Part shown: in pieces, positions 7,736-16,041 of the stretch
How the letters are laid out: each line of letters begins with the position of its first letter
Position numbering within the stretch: the stretch's first letter is position 1
NCBI GenBank assembly: GCA_937982115.1
Contig: CALJNE010000059.1
Location: 1 to 35,678 of the forward strand
Direction: 5' to 3'
Origin: an uncultured Bacteroidales bacterium
Lineage (GTDB): Bacteria; Bacteroidota; Bacteroidia; Bacteroidales; ML635J-15
DNA length: 35,678 nucleotides
Notes under the pieces: generated by a model
The model's database searches: none
The model's input: the letters and a program-made list of their open reading frames with translations, nothing else
What the model was told of the DNA's origin: nothing
Made by a program: the position numbers and the translations under genes

Positions 7736-8872
7736 ATGGGCAAATATCAAAAATATATTGTCGGGCTAATTGGACTGGTATTAATCCTACTTTTTACCTA
7801 CTATTTCAGCTTTATAATCAAATGGATTTTGATCTCTGCTTTTATAGCAATGCTCGGCAATCCTCTTGTTGAGCTATTGTCTAGTATTCATATCGGAAAA
7901 ATCAGATTTCCTAAATGGCTAGCCTCCATTCTGACAATTATAACATTTTACTTGTTAATTTATTCAACTATAAGTTTATTATATCCATTTGTCATCAATC
8001 AAGTTAATGAAATACAATCCATAGATATAGAGACTATTAGCGAAGGTTTAGAAAAGCCGATTAAAAACATCAATGATTTTGTAAGAAGTTCTCCGCTATT
8101 AAATCAACCGGATTTCGATATAGAAGATTTTATAATTAAAAGAATTGAAAAAATTATTAGTTTCAATTCAATTGGAAATATGGTGAACGATTTAGGTTCG
8201 GCTATATGGAACTTTTTACTTTCGTTGTTTGCCATAAGTTTTATATCGTTCTTTTTCTTAAAAGATAAAGATTTATTCGATAGGGGCGTATTAGCTTTAG
8301 TGCCTGAAAAATACGAGGAAAAAACGGCAAATGTTTTGGGGACATTGCGTAAACTCATCGCAAGGTATCTTTTAGGAATAATAATGGAAACTTTTTTAAT
8401 GTCAATACTGTTTTTTACAGGCTTATATATAATTGGAGTTAATTTTCAACTTGCAATTATTATTGCAGTGATTTGTGGTATTCTCAATATCATTCCTTAT
8501 ATAGGTCCCTGGATAGGAGCCTTTACAGCTATTATTTTGGTAACAGTTGATAATATAGGAATGGATTTTTATACAGGGATTTTACCTTATTTTTACAAAA
8601 TTATAATCGTTTATGCCATTGCACAACTTATTGATAATATAGTTTTTCAACCTTTTATTTATTCAAAAAGCGTAAAAGCACACCCTCTGGAAATATTTTT
8701 GGTAATCATAATAGCAGGAACCCTTTATGGAGTACCCGGAATGATGTTGGCAATACCAGGATATACAGTTATAAGAGTTATTGCAAAAGAATTTCTGTAT
8801 CAATATAAGTTTATTCAAAAACTTACCAGAAATATAAATTACGAAAATCCCGTTAAAAATGAAGATATATAA
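7736..8872 (+). CDS. AI-2E family transporter-like membrane protein
   Basis: A 378-residue polytopic inner-membrane protein. Two hydrophobic helices start the protein (about 8-30 and 32-55). A further one lies near 65-90, a soluble segment spans roughly 90-150, and a C-terminal bundle covers about 155-355. IPYIGPWIGAF and the late GVPGMMLAIPGYTVIRV segment are typical of PF01594 (AI-2E transporter family). Some family members export autoinducer-2 and others are Na+/H+ antiporters or permeases, so the substrate is unknown. Its last 14 bases overlap lysC, suggesting co-transcription, though no functional link is known. The start ATG follows the metK terminator by 20 bases. Confidence 0.85.
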   Translation: MGKYQKYIVGLIGLVLILLFTYYFSFIIKWILISAFIAMLGNPLVELLSSIHIGKIRFPKWLASILTIITFYLLIYSTISLLYPFVINQVNEIQSIDIETISEGLEKPIKNINDFVRSSPLLNQPDFDIEDFIIKRIEKIISFNSIGNMVNDLGSAIWNFLLSLFAISFISFFFLKDKDLFDRGVLALVPEKYEEKTANVLGTLRKLIARYLLGIIMETFLMSILFFTGLYIIGVNFQLAIIIAVICGILNIIPYIGPWIGAFTAIILVTVDNIGMDFYTGILPYFYKIIIVYAIAQLIDNIVFQPFIYSKSVKAHPLEIFLVIIIAGTLYGVPGMMLAIPGYTVIRVIAKEFLYQYKFIQKLTRNINYENPVKNEDI

Positions 8873-10115
8873 GTTTGGTGGAGCATCACTTAAAATTCCC
8901 GGCAATTTAAACACACTTATTAAAATTATTAAAGATGAAAAAGATCTTATTCTTGTAGTTTCTGCTATTGACAAAACTACAAATGCTCTTGAAAAACTAA
9001 TTGATGCTTGCTTTAATAATTATCCCGAAAAAGAAGAAATTTTTAGCAAAATCAAATCTTTCCATTACAAATACCTTAACGAATGCTTTGATTTTAAATG
9101 TCCTTTAAACATAGTTAATGATTTTGAAAATATTATACAAAAATTAGAAAATTTTGTTCATACAACTCCTGATAATGATTTTGATCGTTTCTATGATTCA
9201 ATAATATGCTTCGGAGAATTACTAAGTTCATTTATTGTTTCAAATAGTTTGAAATATAAAGGCATTGATAACAATTTAATAGATGTAAGAAAAATTTTAT
9301 TTACGGATTCAAATTATCGGGATGCAAAAATTTTGTGGGAAGAATCCGAAAATAAATTAAAAAATTCCGGAATTGTATTTTCGGGAATAACTATTTTACA
9401 AGGATTTATAGGTGAAGACAAAAATGGAATCACAACAAGTCTTGGACGCGAAGGTTCTGATTATACCGCAGCAGGATTAGCATATCTTTTGAATGCAGAA
9501 TCCGTAACAATTTGGAAAGATGTTCCGGGAATTATGAATGCTGATCCTTCATGGTGTGATTTTGCAGAAAAACTCACTGAAATTTCCTATCGCGAAGCCA
9601 TTGAATTAGCCTTTTACGGAGCAAAAGTAATACACCCGAAAACAATTAAACCTCTTGAAAACAAATCAATCCCACTTTATGTAAAATCTTTTCTTAATCC
9701 TCTTGATAGCGGAACAGTTGTAAAAAAACTCAATTATAAACTTAATCTTGTTCCGATTTATATTTTAAAAGAAAACCAAATCCTGCTTTCTGTTTCGCCC
9801 AAAGATTTTAGTTTCATTGTAGAAGAAAATTTAAGCAAAATCTTTAGCCTGTTTGCTCAATACAAAATTAAAGTAAATGTGATGCAAAATTCGGCTATCA
9901 GCTTTTCAGTATCCATTGACGGTAATAATCGTTATTTTGAAAAATTGATTGAAGACTTAAGAACGGAATTTATAGTTAAATATAACTCGGAACTCGAACT
10001 AATAACTATTCGTTATTACAACGACCAGGCAATAGAAAAAATGACTTCCGGAAAGAAAATTTTACTCCAACAAAAAAGCAGAAATACAGCCAGATTTGTT
10101 TTAGAAAAATTTTAA
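8859..10115 (+). CDS. lysC: Aspartate kinase (monofunctional, with ACT region)
   Basis: A 418-residue enzyme phosphorylating aspartate, the first step towards lysine/diaminopimelate, threonine and methionine. KFGGASL at 5-11 is the amino-acid-kinase nucleotide loop. SLGREGSDYTAAGLAY from S194 is the substrate-binding loop. AFYGAKVIHPKTI near 250 is the second diagnostic stretch. Residues about 300-390 form the C-terminal ACT-type regulatory region, where lysine or threonine usually binds. It is not fused to homoserine dehydrogenase. It overlaps the preceding membrane-protein gene by 14 bases and is convergent with upp (4-base overlap). dapD elsewhere in the window serves the same pathway but is not linked to it. 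Confidence 0.93.
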   Translation: MKIYKFGGASLKIPGNLNTLIKIIKDEKDLILVVSAIDKTTNALEKLIDACFNNYPEKEEIFSKIKSFHYKYLNECFDFKCPLNIVNDFENIIQKLENFVHTTPDNDFDRFYDSIICFGELLSSFIVSNSLKYKGIDNNLIDVRKILFTDSNYRDAKILWEESENKLKNSGIVFSGITILQGFIGEDKNGITTSLGREGSDYTAAGLAYLLNAESVTIWKDVPGIMNADPSWCDFAEKLTEISYREAIELAFYGAKVIHPKTIKPLENKSIPLYVKSFLNPLDSGTVVKKLNYKLNLVPIYILKENQILLSVSPKDFSFIVEENLSKIFSLFAQYKIKVNVMQNSAISFSVSIDGNNRYFEKLIEDLRTEFIVKYNSELELITIRYYNDQAIEKMTSGKKILLQQKSRNTARFVLEKF

Positions 10116-10771
10116 TTATCAATCTTTTTACCGTATGCAAGGTCCCCTGCATCACCCAATCCCGGAACTATATAAGATTTTACCGTGAGCTCATCATCTA
10201 TTGCAGCAACCCACACGTTTATATTAACATTTATAAGCTTTCTCTCAAGGTAATCAAGTCCTTCTTTACTAGCGATTATTGCTGCCATGTGAGTCTGACG
10301 AGGTTTTCCGTATGCAAGCAAAGCTTTGTAAGCAAGCTCAAAACTACCTCCACTTGCTAGCATGGGATCGTTTATAATTACAATTTTTTTCTCAATTTCA
10401 GGCGAGCTGACATAATCAATTTTTATTTCGAAATCTCCGCTTTTGTCATATTTACGGTAACCCGCAATAAATGCACTGTCGGCATGGTCAAAATAATTTA
10501 GAAAACCTTGATGATAAGGAACTCCTGCTCGCATTAATGTTGCTATAACAGGTTGCTCTTTCAAACATGGAACTGTTGCTATTCCAAGTGGAGTAGTTAC
10601 TTCCTCATTAGCAAAAGGTAAACTTTTGCTTATTTCATACGCCATTATCTCTCCTATGCGTTCGAGATTACGACGAAATCTTAACCTGTCAAGTTGAATT
10701 TGATGATCCCTGAGCTCTGCAACAAACTGATCAAGGAGAGTCCCCTTTCCGCCTAAATTGATTACCTTCAT
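10112..10771 (-). CDS. upp: Uracil phosphoribosyltransferase
   Basis: A 219-residue cytoplasmic salvage enzyme converting uracil and PRPP to UMP. VIINDPMLASGGS (D135 to S143) is the PRPP-binding loop of UPRTases, and PGLGDAGD at 203-210 is the uracil-binding signature near the C-terminus. LMRAGVPYHQGF near 79-90 matches the family's other conserved loop. Length is normal (about 210-220). It is a single-gene unit, convergent with lysC and divergent from the subtilase gene. No terminator fits in the 4-base overlap with lysC. Confidence 0.95.
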   Translation of the reverse strand: MKVINLGGKGTLLDQFVAELRDHQIQLDRLRFRRNLERIGEIMAYEISKSLPFANEEVTTPLGIATVPCLKEQPVIATLMRAGVPYHQGFLNYFDHADSAFIAGYRKYDKSGDFEIKIDYVSSPEIEKKIVIINDPMLASGGSFELAYKALLAYGKPRQTHMAAIIASKEGLDYLERKLINVNINVWVAAIDDELTVKSYIVPGLGDAGDLAYGKKIDN

Positions 10772-10860
10772 TTTTAAAAAATTTATTTTACTAAAATAAA
10801 ATTAATTATTTGTTACAACAAAAAAATTTTATTTTTCGGGAATATTTTAAATTTTAAATT

Positions 10861-12450
10861 ATGAAGTCAATTATTCTATTTTTTGCTGTGATTTTGTGCT
10901 GTGGATTTCTTTCTGCACAAACTTTTTACAACGATTATGTTGATGGTGTTGTATATTTTAAAATTAAAAATGAATCCGGGATTTCTCTTCCAACTTTTTG
11001 CCCCGAAATTAAAGAAGAAATATTTTCAATTTTAGAGCTTGAAGAATCCTATCAAATAATTGAAATAATTAAACCATTTAAAACAAAAGATCCTCGTATT
11101 CAGTCAATATACAGGATAAAATTTGACAATTACTCTGCAGTGGATGAAATAATTAAAAAATTAAATGAAAAAGAATTTGTTGAATATGCCGAAAAATCTC
11201 CATTGTATAAGTTATTTTACATGCCATCCGACACCTATATTTCAGAACAATATTATCTCGAAAGAATAAATGCTTATGCAGCTTTCGATATAATTCAGGG
11301 AGAATACAAAACCAAACTTGCTATTGTTGACGATGCATTAAGAACTACTCATCCGGATTTAGCTGGCAATATTTACATAAACCCAACCGAAGAGGTCAAC
11401 AGTCTTGATAGCGATGGTAACGGCTATATTGATGATGTAAACGGCTTCGACGTGGCAGATAATGACAACAATCCAAACCCCCCGGCAAATCCACCATTTT
11501 TTTGGGGAGAGCTTGCTTTTACACATGGCACTCACTGTGCAGGTCTTGCAGGAGCTGTAACAGATAATGATTACGGAATTGCATCTGCATCCTTTAATCA
11601 TGTGCAAATTATTGGTGTAAAATGTGTTAAAAACAGTAGTTTCTTACCAATTTCGATAGCTTACGGACCAGATGGAGTTGATTATGCAATTGCAGCAGGT
11701 GCCGAAGTAGTAAGTATGTCTTTCGGCGGACCTCAACAAGGATTTGAAACTCTTCAAAGTCTTATTCAAGTCGGTTTTGAAAATGGAATCATCTTTGTTG
11801 CTGCCGCAGGAAATGACGGTAATGAAACTCCTAATTACCCCGCTGCATATCCACAAGTAATAGCAGTAGGAGCATCTGATCAAGACGATAAAATTGCCAG
11901 TTTTTCTCAACGTGGAGATTTTATTACTGTTGTAGCACCGGGAGCCGGAATTTATAGTAGTCTTGCATGGTCATCGGAATTTGGCCCTCAAGACGGAACT
12001 TCTATGGCTTGCCCACTTGTTGCAGGTGTTGTTGCTCTATTGAAGTCCCAAAATCCCCAAGCATCATCTCAACAAATTATTGATTGCCTCATTCAAGGTT
12101 GCGACAACATTGATGAACAAAATCCAAATCTTATAGGCAAAATGGGAGCAGGCAGAGTTAATGTTTATAATTCTTTAATCTGCTTACAAAACATAACAGA
12201 AAATATTCCAGTAAAAGATGATGTTTTTGGAATTTATCCAAATCCTGCAAATGACCAGATTTTTATTCATCTTAACGGCAAAGGAATAAAAACTTTAAAA
12301 ATTAGGGACATCTCCGGAAAAATAATTTATTCTTATTGTTATTCTGATGAAATTAACAAAATAAATATCGGAGAACTAACTAAAGGTTTTTACATACTCG
12401 AAACTGAAAATGATGGTAAAATACTAAGCACCAAACTTATTAAAAACTAA
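10861..12450 (+). CDS. Secreted subtilisin-like (S8) protease with T9SS type A sorting domain
   Basis: A 529-residue exported protein. Residues 1-20 are a signal peptide ending CGFLSAQ. About 25-120 looks like an N-terminal propeptide. The S8 catalytic triad is visible: D157 in AIVDDALRTTHPDL, H222 in THGTHCAG and S381 in DGTSMACPLVAG, with oxyanion N318 in AAAGNDG. Residues about 450-529 (GIYPNPANDQIFIHL, then a strand-rich end finishing KLIKN) form a type A sorting domain that directs the protein through the type IX secretion system, where it is removed on the way to the surface. A Ca-binding-like acidic loop (DSDGNGYIDD, 183-192) lies between D157 and H222. The aspartate motif reads VDD rather than the usual IDTG. 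Single-gene unit, likely secreted and active; the substrate is unknown. Confidence 0.93.
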   Translation: MKSIILFFAVILCCGFLSAQTFYNDYVDGVVYFKIKNESGISLPTFCPEIKEEIFSILELEESYQIIEIIKPFKTKDPRIQSIYRIKFDNYSAVDEIIKKLNEKEFVEYAEKSPLYKLFYMPSDTYISEQYYLERINAYAAFDIIQGEYKTKLAIVDDALRTTHPDLAGNIYINPTEEVNSLDSDGNGYIDDVNGFDVADNDNNPNPPANPPFFWGELAFTHGTHCAGLAGAVTDNDYGIASASFNHVQIIGVKCVKNSSFLPISIAYGPDGVDYAIAAGAEVVSMSFGGPQQGFETLQSLIQVGFENGIIFVAAAGNDGNETPNYPAAYPQVIAVGASDQDDKIASFSQRGDFITVVAPGAGIYSSLAWSSEFGPQDGTSMACPLVAGVVALLKSQNPQASSQQIIDCLIQGCDNIDEQNPNLIGKMGAGRVNVYNSLICLQNITENIPVKDDVFGIYPNPANDQIFIHLNGKGIKTLKIRDISGKIIYSYCYSDEINKINIGELTKGFYILETENDGKILSTKLIKN

Positions 12451-12486
12451 AAAAAAAGAGGCTGCAAAAAAATACAGCCCTTTTTT
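12451..12486. terminator. Bidirectional terminator between the protease and a convergent gene
   Basis: GGCTG (12460-12464) pairs with CAGCC (12475-12479), extended by A-rich and T-rich flanks (12451-12457 and 12481-12486). There is a T run after the stem on both strands, fitting the convergent genes on either side. Confidence 0.85.
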
Positions 12487-12502
12487 GGAAGTATGCTTAT
12501 TA

Positions 12503-12871
12503 TTAAATCTGACCGCTAAAAAATTTATATACAGCTTCTTTATTCATTTCAGTAACAGTGAGATGAAATTTTCCATCCCTGAATACAAAGTAATTAAATG
12601 ATTTTCCTACCATCCTTTGACCCGGAATTGGTCTTATTAGATTAGCAGGGACTCTCCACAACTCATAGTTATTTCTTTCAGCAACCTTTTGCATTTCAAC
12701 ATAATTCGGAATACTGTAAGGAATAATTTTCGTCTGTACTACAGGATTTGAGAGTGTTACCGAATATTCAATGACTGATTCTCCTCCTGATTTTTTTGGA
12801 AAATCTTCCACTTCTGCTTTCAAAAACAAACTTACAAAAACGAAGAACAAAATATAAACTGACTTTTTCAT
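12503..12871 (-). CDS. Small secreted protein of unknown function
   Basis: A 122-residue protein not recognised as any known family. Residues 1-19 are a signal peptide (MKKSVYILFFVFVSLFLKA), so the mature protein of about 103 residues is periplasmic or exported. There is no lipobox and no sorting domain. The mature part is mixed charged/polar; one stretch (EYSVTLSNPVVQTKIIPYSIPNY, about 35-57) looks beta-rich, and the end is helical (EMNKEAVYKFFSGQ). It is transcribed alone, convergent with the protease across a shared terminator. Its upstream region holds the three phased repeats described at 12935-12977, so it may be tightly regulated. Confidence 0.7.
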   Translation of the reverse strand: MKKSVYILFFVFVSLFLKAEVEDFPKKSGGESVIEYSVTLSNPVVQTKIIPYSIPNYVEMQKVAERNNYELWRVPANLIRPIPGQRMVGKSFNYFVFRDGKFHLTVTEMNKEAVYKFFSGQI

Positions 12872-12934
12872 GACATTAAATTTTAATTAGTAATCATTTT
12901 ACAGCTTTAATACGTTTTTGTTCACATAAAAAGG

Positions 12935-12977
12935 GTTAAACAAATGTTAAACATTTTTGAAAATTAGTTAAACAAAT
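12935..12977. repeat. Three phased direct repeats (GTTAAACA), possible operator
   Basis: GTTAAACA occurs at 12935, 12946 and 12967; the first and third copies extend to GTTAAACAAAT. The spacings are 11 and 21 bases, about one and two turns of DNA, so all three copies face the same side of the helix. They lie between divergent genes, 64 bases or more upstream of the minus-strand ATG at 12871 and about 150 bases before the PAP2 start. The reverse reading is GTTTAAC-type boxes. Binding protein unknown. Confidence 0.55.
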
Positions 12978-13060
12978 TTTTCACTAAGAACAAATAGATA
13001 TAATTAAATGAAGAACACTAAGTAATTTCAAATTTATTTTATGCGAGGATTATTTTTTTC

Positions 13061-13068
13061 TATTTTTG
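13061..13068 (+). promoter_or_regulatory. Candidate -7 element of the PAP2 gene
   Basis: TATTTTTG fits TAnnTTTG and lies 55 bases before the ATG at 13124. The expected -33 position (about 13037-13040) reads TTTT, so only the -7 half is convincing. Confidence 0.35.
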
Positions 13069-13123
13069 AAAAAATTGAAATTGTAAAAAATTGTACATTG
13101 TCAATTCTAAGTTTTCCAATAAG

Positions 13124-13744
13124 ATGAATAATAAAAGACTTTTAATTTTGATTATTTTTGGATTAAATGTAGGGCTTGTTTTTTCACAAAATTGGGATAT
13201 TGATTTATTAAGAAAAACCAATCTAAACAGAAATATAAATCTTGACAAAAGCTTAATTTTAACAACTCATACAGCGGCCCCATTAAGTATCTCAACACCA
13301 ATCATCTTTTTTACAACAGGAGTTTTATTGAAAGATAACTTAATAATTGGAAAAAGCATTTATTCAGCAGAAACATTACTAATCTCAAATATACTATCAA
13401 CAAGTATGAAATATTTAATAAACAGAGAAAGACCTTTTATAAAATATCCTGAATTACAAAACATAACACGAGTTAGTAGTCCTTCTTTTCCATCGGGACA
13501 TACATCAACTGCCTTCGCTCTTGCAACATCCTTAAGTTTGGCTTTTCCTAAATGGTATGTTATTGTTCCTTCGTTTTTATGGGCAGGATTAGTTGCATAT
13601 TCAAGATTACATTTGGGAGTACATTATCCGAGTGATGTTATTGCAGGTATAATTGTTGGATGCGGCTCAGCTTTTCTAAGTATAAAAATAAACTACTATA
13701 TAAATAAAAATACGGAAGCTAAATTATTTTTTATAGGTAGATAA
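13124..13744 (+). CDS. PAP2-family phosphatase, membrane-associated
   Basis: A 206-residue protein with all three PAP2 motifs: K96-x6-R103-P104 (KYLINRERP), PSGH at 123-126, and S160-R161-x5-H167-x3-D171 (SRLHLGVHYPSD). The ATG at 13124 is preferred over an upstream TTG at 13091 because it starts a clean signal-peptide-like N-terminus (MNNKRLLILIIFG, ending near FSQ). Hydrophobic segments flank the motifs, as in periplasm-facing lipid phosphatases. Possible substrates are undecaprenyl pyrophosphate, phosphatidate or lipid A phosphate, and the sequence does not decide among them. The next genes downstream, on the other strand, make envelope sugars and acyl groups, so a lipid-carrier or lipid A role is plausible but inferred. 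Confidence 0.88.
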   Translation: MNNKRLLILIIFGLNVGLVFSQNWDIDLLRKTNLNRNINLDKSLILTTHTAAPLSISTPIIFFTTGVLLKDNLIIGKSIYSAETLLISNILSTSMKYLINRERPFIKYPELQNITRVSSPSFPSGHTSTAFALATSLSLAFPKWYVIVPSFLWAGLVAYSRLHLGVHYPSDVIAGIIVGCGSAFLSIKINYYINKNTEAKLFFIGR

Positions 13745-13767
13745 ATAATGAAATCAATAATTATTAA

Positions 13768-13905
13768 GTATCAAATACATGTATTAAAGTTTATAAACCT
13801 GCCGTATATAAGGTAACATATTACAGCTATGTTATGGACTCAATAGTGACTGAATCTTTTAATGTAGGTTGGAACAATGAGCAACAAAGACTAATATGTC
13901 CTTAA
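13768..13905 (+). pseudogene. Possible remnant of a coding region
   Basis: Between PAP2 and the convergent acyltransferase, a frame from 13768 stays open for 45 codons with protein-like composition (for example YKVTYYSYVMDSIVTESFNV) and ends at TAA 13903-13905. It has no start codon. A nearby ATG at 13748 is in another frame and stops after about 22 codons, as if one frameshift separates the two. It could be a decayed gene 3' end or chance. No family recognised. Confidence 0.25.
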
Positions 13906-13932
13906 ATTTTCAGAAAAATGCTATACATAATT

Positions 13933-13958
13933 GAAACAGGACTAAAAAATCCTGTTTC
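13933..13958. terminator. Hairpin between convergent PAP2 and acyltransferase genes
   Basis: GAAACAGGA (13933-13941) pairs perfectly with TCCTGTTTC (13950-13958) around an 8-base loop that contains the acyltransferase stop codon (13942-13944). The plus strand continues TTATTTT, a weak T tract, so it is most likely a terminator for rightward transcripts. Confidence 0.55.
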
Positions 13959-15015
13959 TTATTTTCGTTGTTGGTCTTTCCCAAATCAAATAACTTATCG
14001 TAGATACAACAATGACGGAGATCAAATATATGACGAGGAATATTATTTGATTATATCCGAAACTGGATTTTTTAATTAAATAAATTACAGGTAAATGAAC
14101 TAAATACATTGAATATGAAATTATTGCAATAAAAACTATTGGTGCTTTTAATATTTTTTGTTTAATGTTGGCAAAATAAAACAGCGGCAGCAACATAACA
14201 GTAAATAAACTTTCAAAACTTAAAGCAATCGTTTGTTTAAAAAAACTGTTCCAATCAATTACGTAAATTTTTAAAACAATCAAGCCTATAATCCCAATCG
14301 TAAATAATACAAATCTGCCTTTATAAACTGATTCTTCATAAAATTTTATAACTAAAGCAGCACCTAATCCGTAAGCAATCGAATCTAATCTGGTTAAAAC
14401 AAGTTTTCGAAAATAAAGATAATATGTACTTTGATCAGCATTAGAATTATAGGTAAAAATTCTATATAATAAGGGAAATATCATTAAGATAAGAAATGTA
14501 TATAAATATGCATTTTGAAATTTACTTTTAAATATTACAACCACAGAAACAAGAATTGCGGGCAATAAAAGATAAAACCACTCCTCTACTGCCAGGCTCC
14601 AGGATTCCCAAAAAAATAAGTCTAATGGTTTTGAAAAATTCTGCAGAAAAACAAAATATGCAGAGGCGTTAAAATTTATTATTCCGTCGTAAATACCGAA
14701 ATAAACAAACAAAATATTTACAAACAGGAATAAATAATAATTAGGTAAAGTTCTGAACCATCTCCTGATATAAAACTTTTTGGAAAAACTAAGAAACTCA
14801 TTTTTTGAGTTTATTTCAGCATTTAAAAATATATTTCCAATGAGAAATCCCGAAAGAACAAAAAACATTTCTACTCCATCGAGTAAAACATTTGTAAAAT
14901 ATAAATTCGAAAAATGTTCAAAGTAATGACCTACGACCACAATAGAAACGGCAACAACTCGAAATAAATCCAATCCTATATTACGATCAGCTATTTCTGT
15001 TTTAAGGATTTTCAA
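13942..15015 (-). CDS. Acyltransferase family 3 membrane protein (OafA/YrhL-like)
   Basis: A 357-residue polytopic membrane protein. NIGLDLFRVVAVSIVVVGHYFEHF near 13-36, with the conserved His of the first helix, and GVEMFFVLSGFLIGNIF near 47-63 are typical of acyltransferase 3 (PF01757). About ten hydrophobic segments follow, and a late YLVHLPVIYLI stretch is also usual. These enzymes move acetyl or other acyl groups to sugars of O-antigen, capsule or peptidoglycan. No ATG is available near the start; the frame opens at TTG 15015 just after an in-frame stop, so TTG is the likely start. It lies one base after the heptose kinase stop, so the two are co-transcribed and probably translationally coupled. 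Confidence 0.88.
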   Translation of the reverse strand: MKILKTEIADRNIGLDLFRVVAVSIVVVGHYFEHFSNLYFTNVLLDGVEMFFVLSGFLIGNIFLNAEINSKNEFLSFSKKFYIRRWFRTLPNYYLFLFVNILFVYFGIYDGIINFNASAYFVFLQNFSKPLDLFFWESWSLAVEEWFYLLLPAILVSVVVIFKSKFQNAYLYTFLILMIFPLLYRIFTYNSNADQSTYYLYFRKLVLTRLDSIAYGLGAALVIKFYEESVYKGRFVLFTIGIIGLIVLKIYVIDWNSFFKQTIALSFESLFTVMLLPLFYFANIKQKILKAPIVFIAIISYSMYLVHLPVIYLIKKSSFGYNQIIFLVIYLISVIVVSTISYLIWERPTTKIRNRIF

Positions 15016-15016
15016 A

Positions 15017-16033
15017 TTATAAGCTTTGCATTAACTCTTCAGTAGTTACACTAACAACTCCAAGCTTTTTACAAACTATCCCACCCGCCAGATTTGATAA
15101 ATATGCTATGTCCTTTATATCAGCATTACAAGCCAGCAACAAACCGGCAACGCTTATTACAGTATCACCTGCTCCCGAAACGTCTGCTATTTGATGAATA
15201 TTGTTAGCCGGAAAATGCAAACATTCTTCTTTGGTGCAAATCAAAGCCCCATTCTCAGACAATGTAATCAATCCGATTTTAACATTCATTTCGGTTATGA
15301 ACTTTTTACATGCAAGACTTAAAGTGGTAAAATCTTTTTTATCAATTTCTGTTTTTGTACCTTCACAAAACTCTTTAAAATTTGGCTTAAACAGATTAAC
15401 ATTTCGATAACTAAGAAAATTCTTCCTTTTAGGATCAACAGCCGTTGGAATTTGCTTTGTTTCAGCAATTTTAATTATTTGTTCAATAACACTTTGTGTG
15501 AGAACCCCTTTATCATAATCCTGAAAAACGATTAAATCAATTTTTTCGTTATCTGTTATTTCGATTATTCTATTAATAAGTTGCTGTGAAAGTTCTTCAG
15601 AAATATCGGTAGTAATTTCATCATCAACTCTGAGAAGATGTTGTCCTGCACTTATAATTCTATGTTTTACCGTTGTTTTCCTTTCGTCCGATTCGATTAT
15701 TCCGATATCGGTCAAATTGTTTTCCTTTAAGATGTTTTTAAATATTTCGGCTTTATCATCATTCCCGATAACAGAACAAACAATAACTTCGCCACCTAAG
15801 GATTTGATGTTAAAAGCAACATTAGCCGCACCTCCTGGACGATATTCCCGACTTGTAACCGAGACTATTGGAATTGGGGCTTCCGGCGAAATACGATTTA
15901 CTTTGCCATATAAGTATGAATCAAGCATTATATCCCCCACTATCAGAATCTTTTTGGTTTTAAATTCTTCGATATAATGTAATAGGATCTGTTTTTCTGT
16001 CTTGTATTCTTTTAAACTTTTTATTCCGCTCAT
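15017..16033 (-). CDS. D-glycero-beta-D-manno-heptose-7-phosphate kinase (RfaE domain I, PfkB family)
   Basis: A 338-residue ribokinase-fold enzyme. VGDIMLDSYLYG (from 32) and VNRISPEAPIPIV (45-57) are close to the signature of the kinase half of HldE/RfaE. GGAAN at 67-71 is the PfkB sugar-binding motif, and DVSGAGDT (284-291) carries catalytic base D290. E. coli HldE is about 477 residues because a nucleotidyltransferase domain is fused; here that half is absent, so this is a kinase-only form and the adenylyltransferase must be elsewhere. The role is ADP-heptose synthesis for LPS core or surface-layer glycans. It is the middle gene of a three-gene minus-strand unit, with 8 bases to the upstream gene and 1 to the acyltransferase. 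Confidence 0.87.
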   Translation of the reverse strand: MSGIKSLKEYKTEKQILLHYIEEFKTKKILIVGDIMLDSYLYGKVNRISPEAPIPIVSVTSREYRPGGAANVAFNIKSLGGEVIVCSVIGNDDKAEIFKNILKENNLTDIGIIESDERKTTVKHRIISAGQHLLRVDDEITTDISEELSQQLINRIIEITDNEKIDLIVFQDYDKGVLTQSVIEQIIKIAETKQIPTAVDPKRKNFLSYRNVNLFKPNFKEFCEGTKTEIDKKDFTTLSLACKKFITEMNVKIGLITLSENGALICTKEECLHFPANNIHQIADVSGAGDTVISVAGLLLACNADIKDIAYLSNLAGGIVCKKLGVVSVTTEELMQSL

Positions 16034-16041
16034 TTACTTAT

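Noticed and set aside
8663..8974. 103-codon minus-strand frame across the AI-2E/lysC junction
   Set aside because: Both overlapped genes are clear families on the plus strand, and the frame has no recognisable domain.
11359..11910. Two minus-strand frames inside the protease gene
   Set aside because: Antisense shadows of the subtilase catalytic domain; composition is Cys/Ile-rich and not protein-like.
13091..13123. TTG start for the PAP2 gene
   Set aside because: The ATG at 13124 gives a proper signal-peptide-like N-terminus; the 11 extra residues do not.
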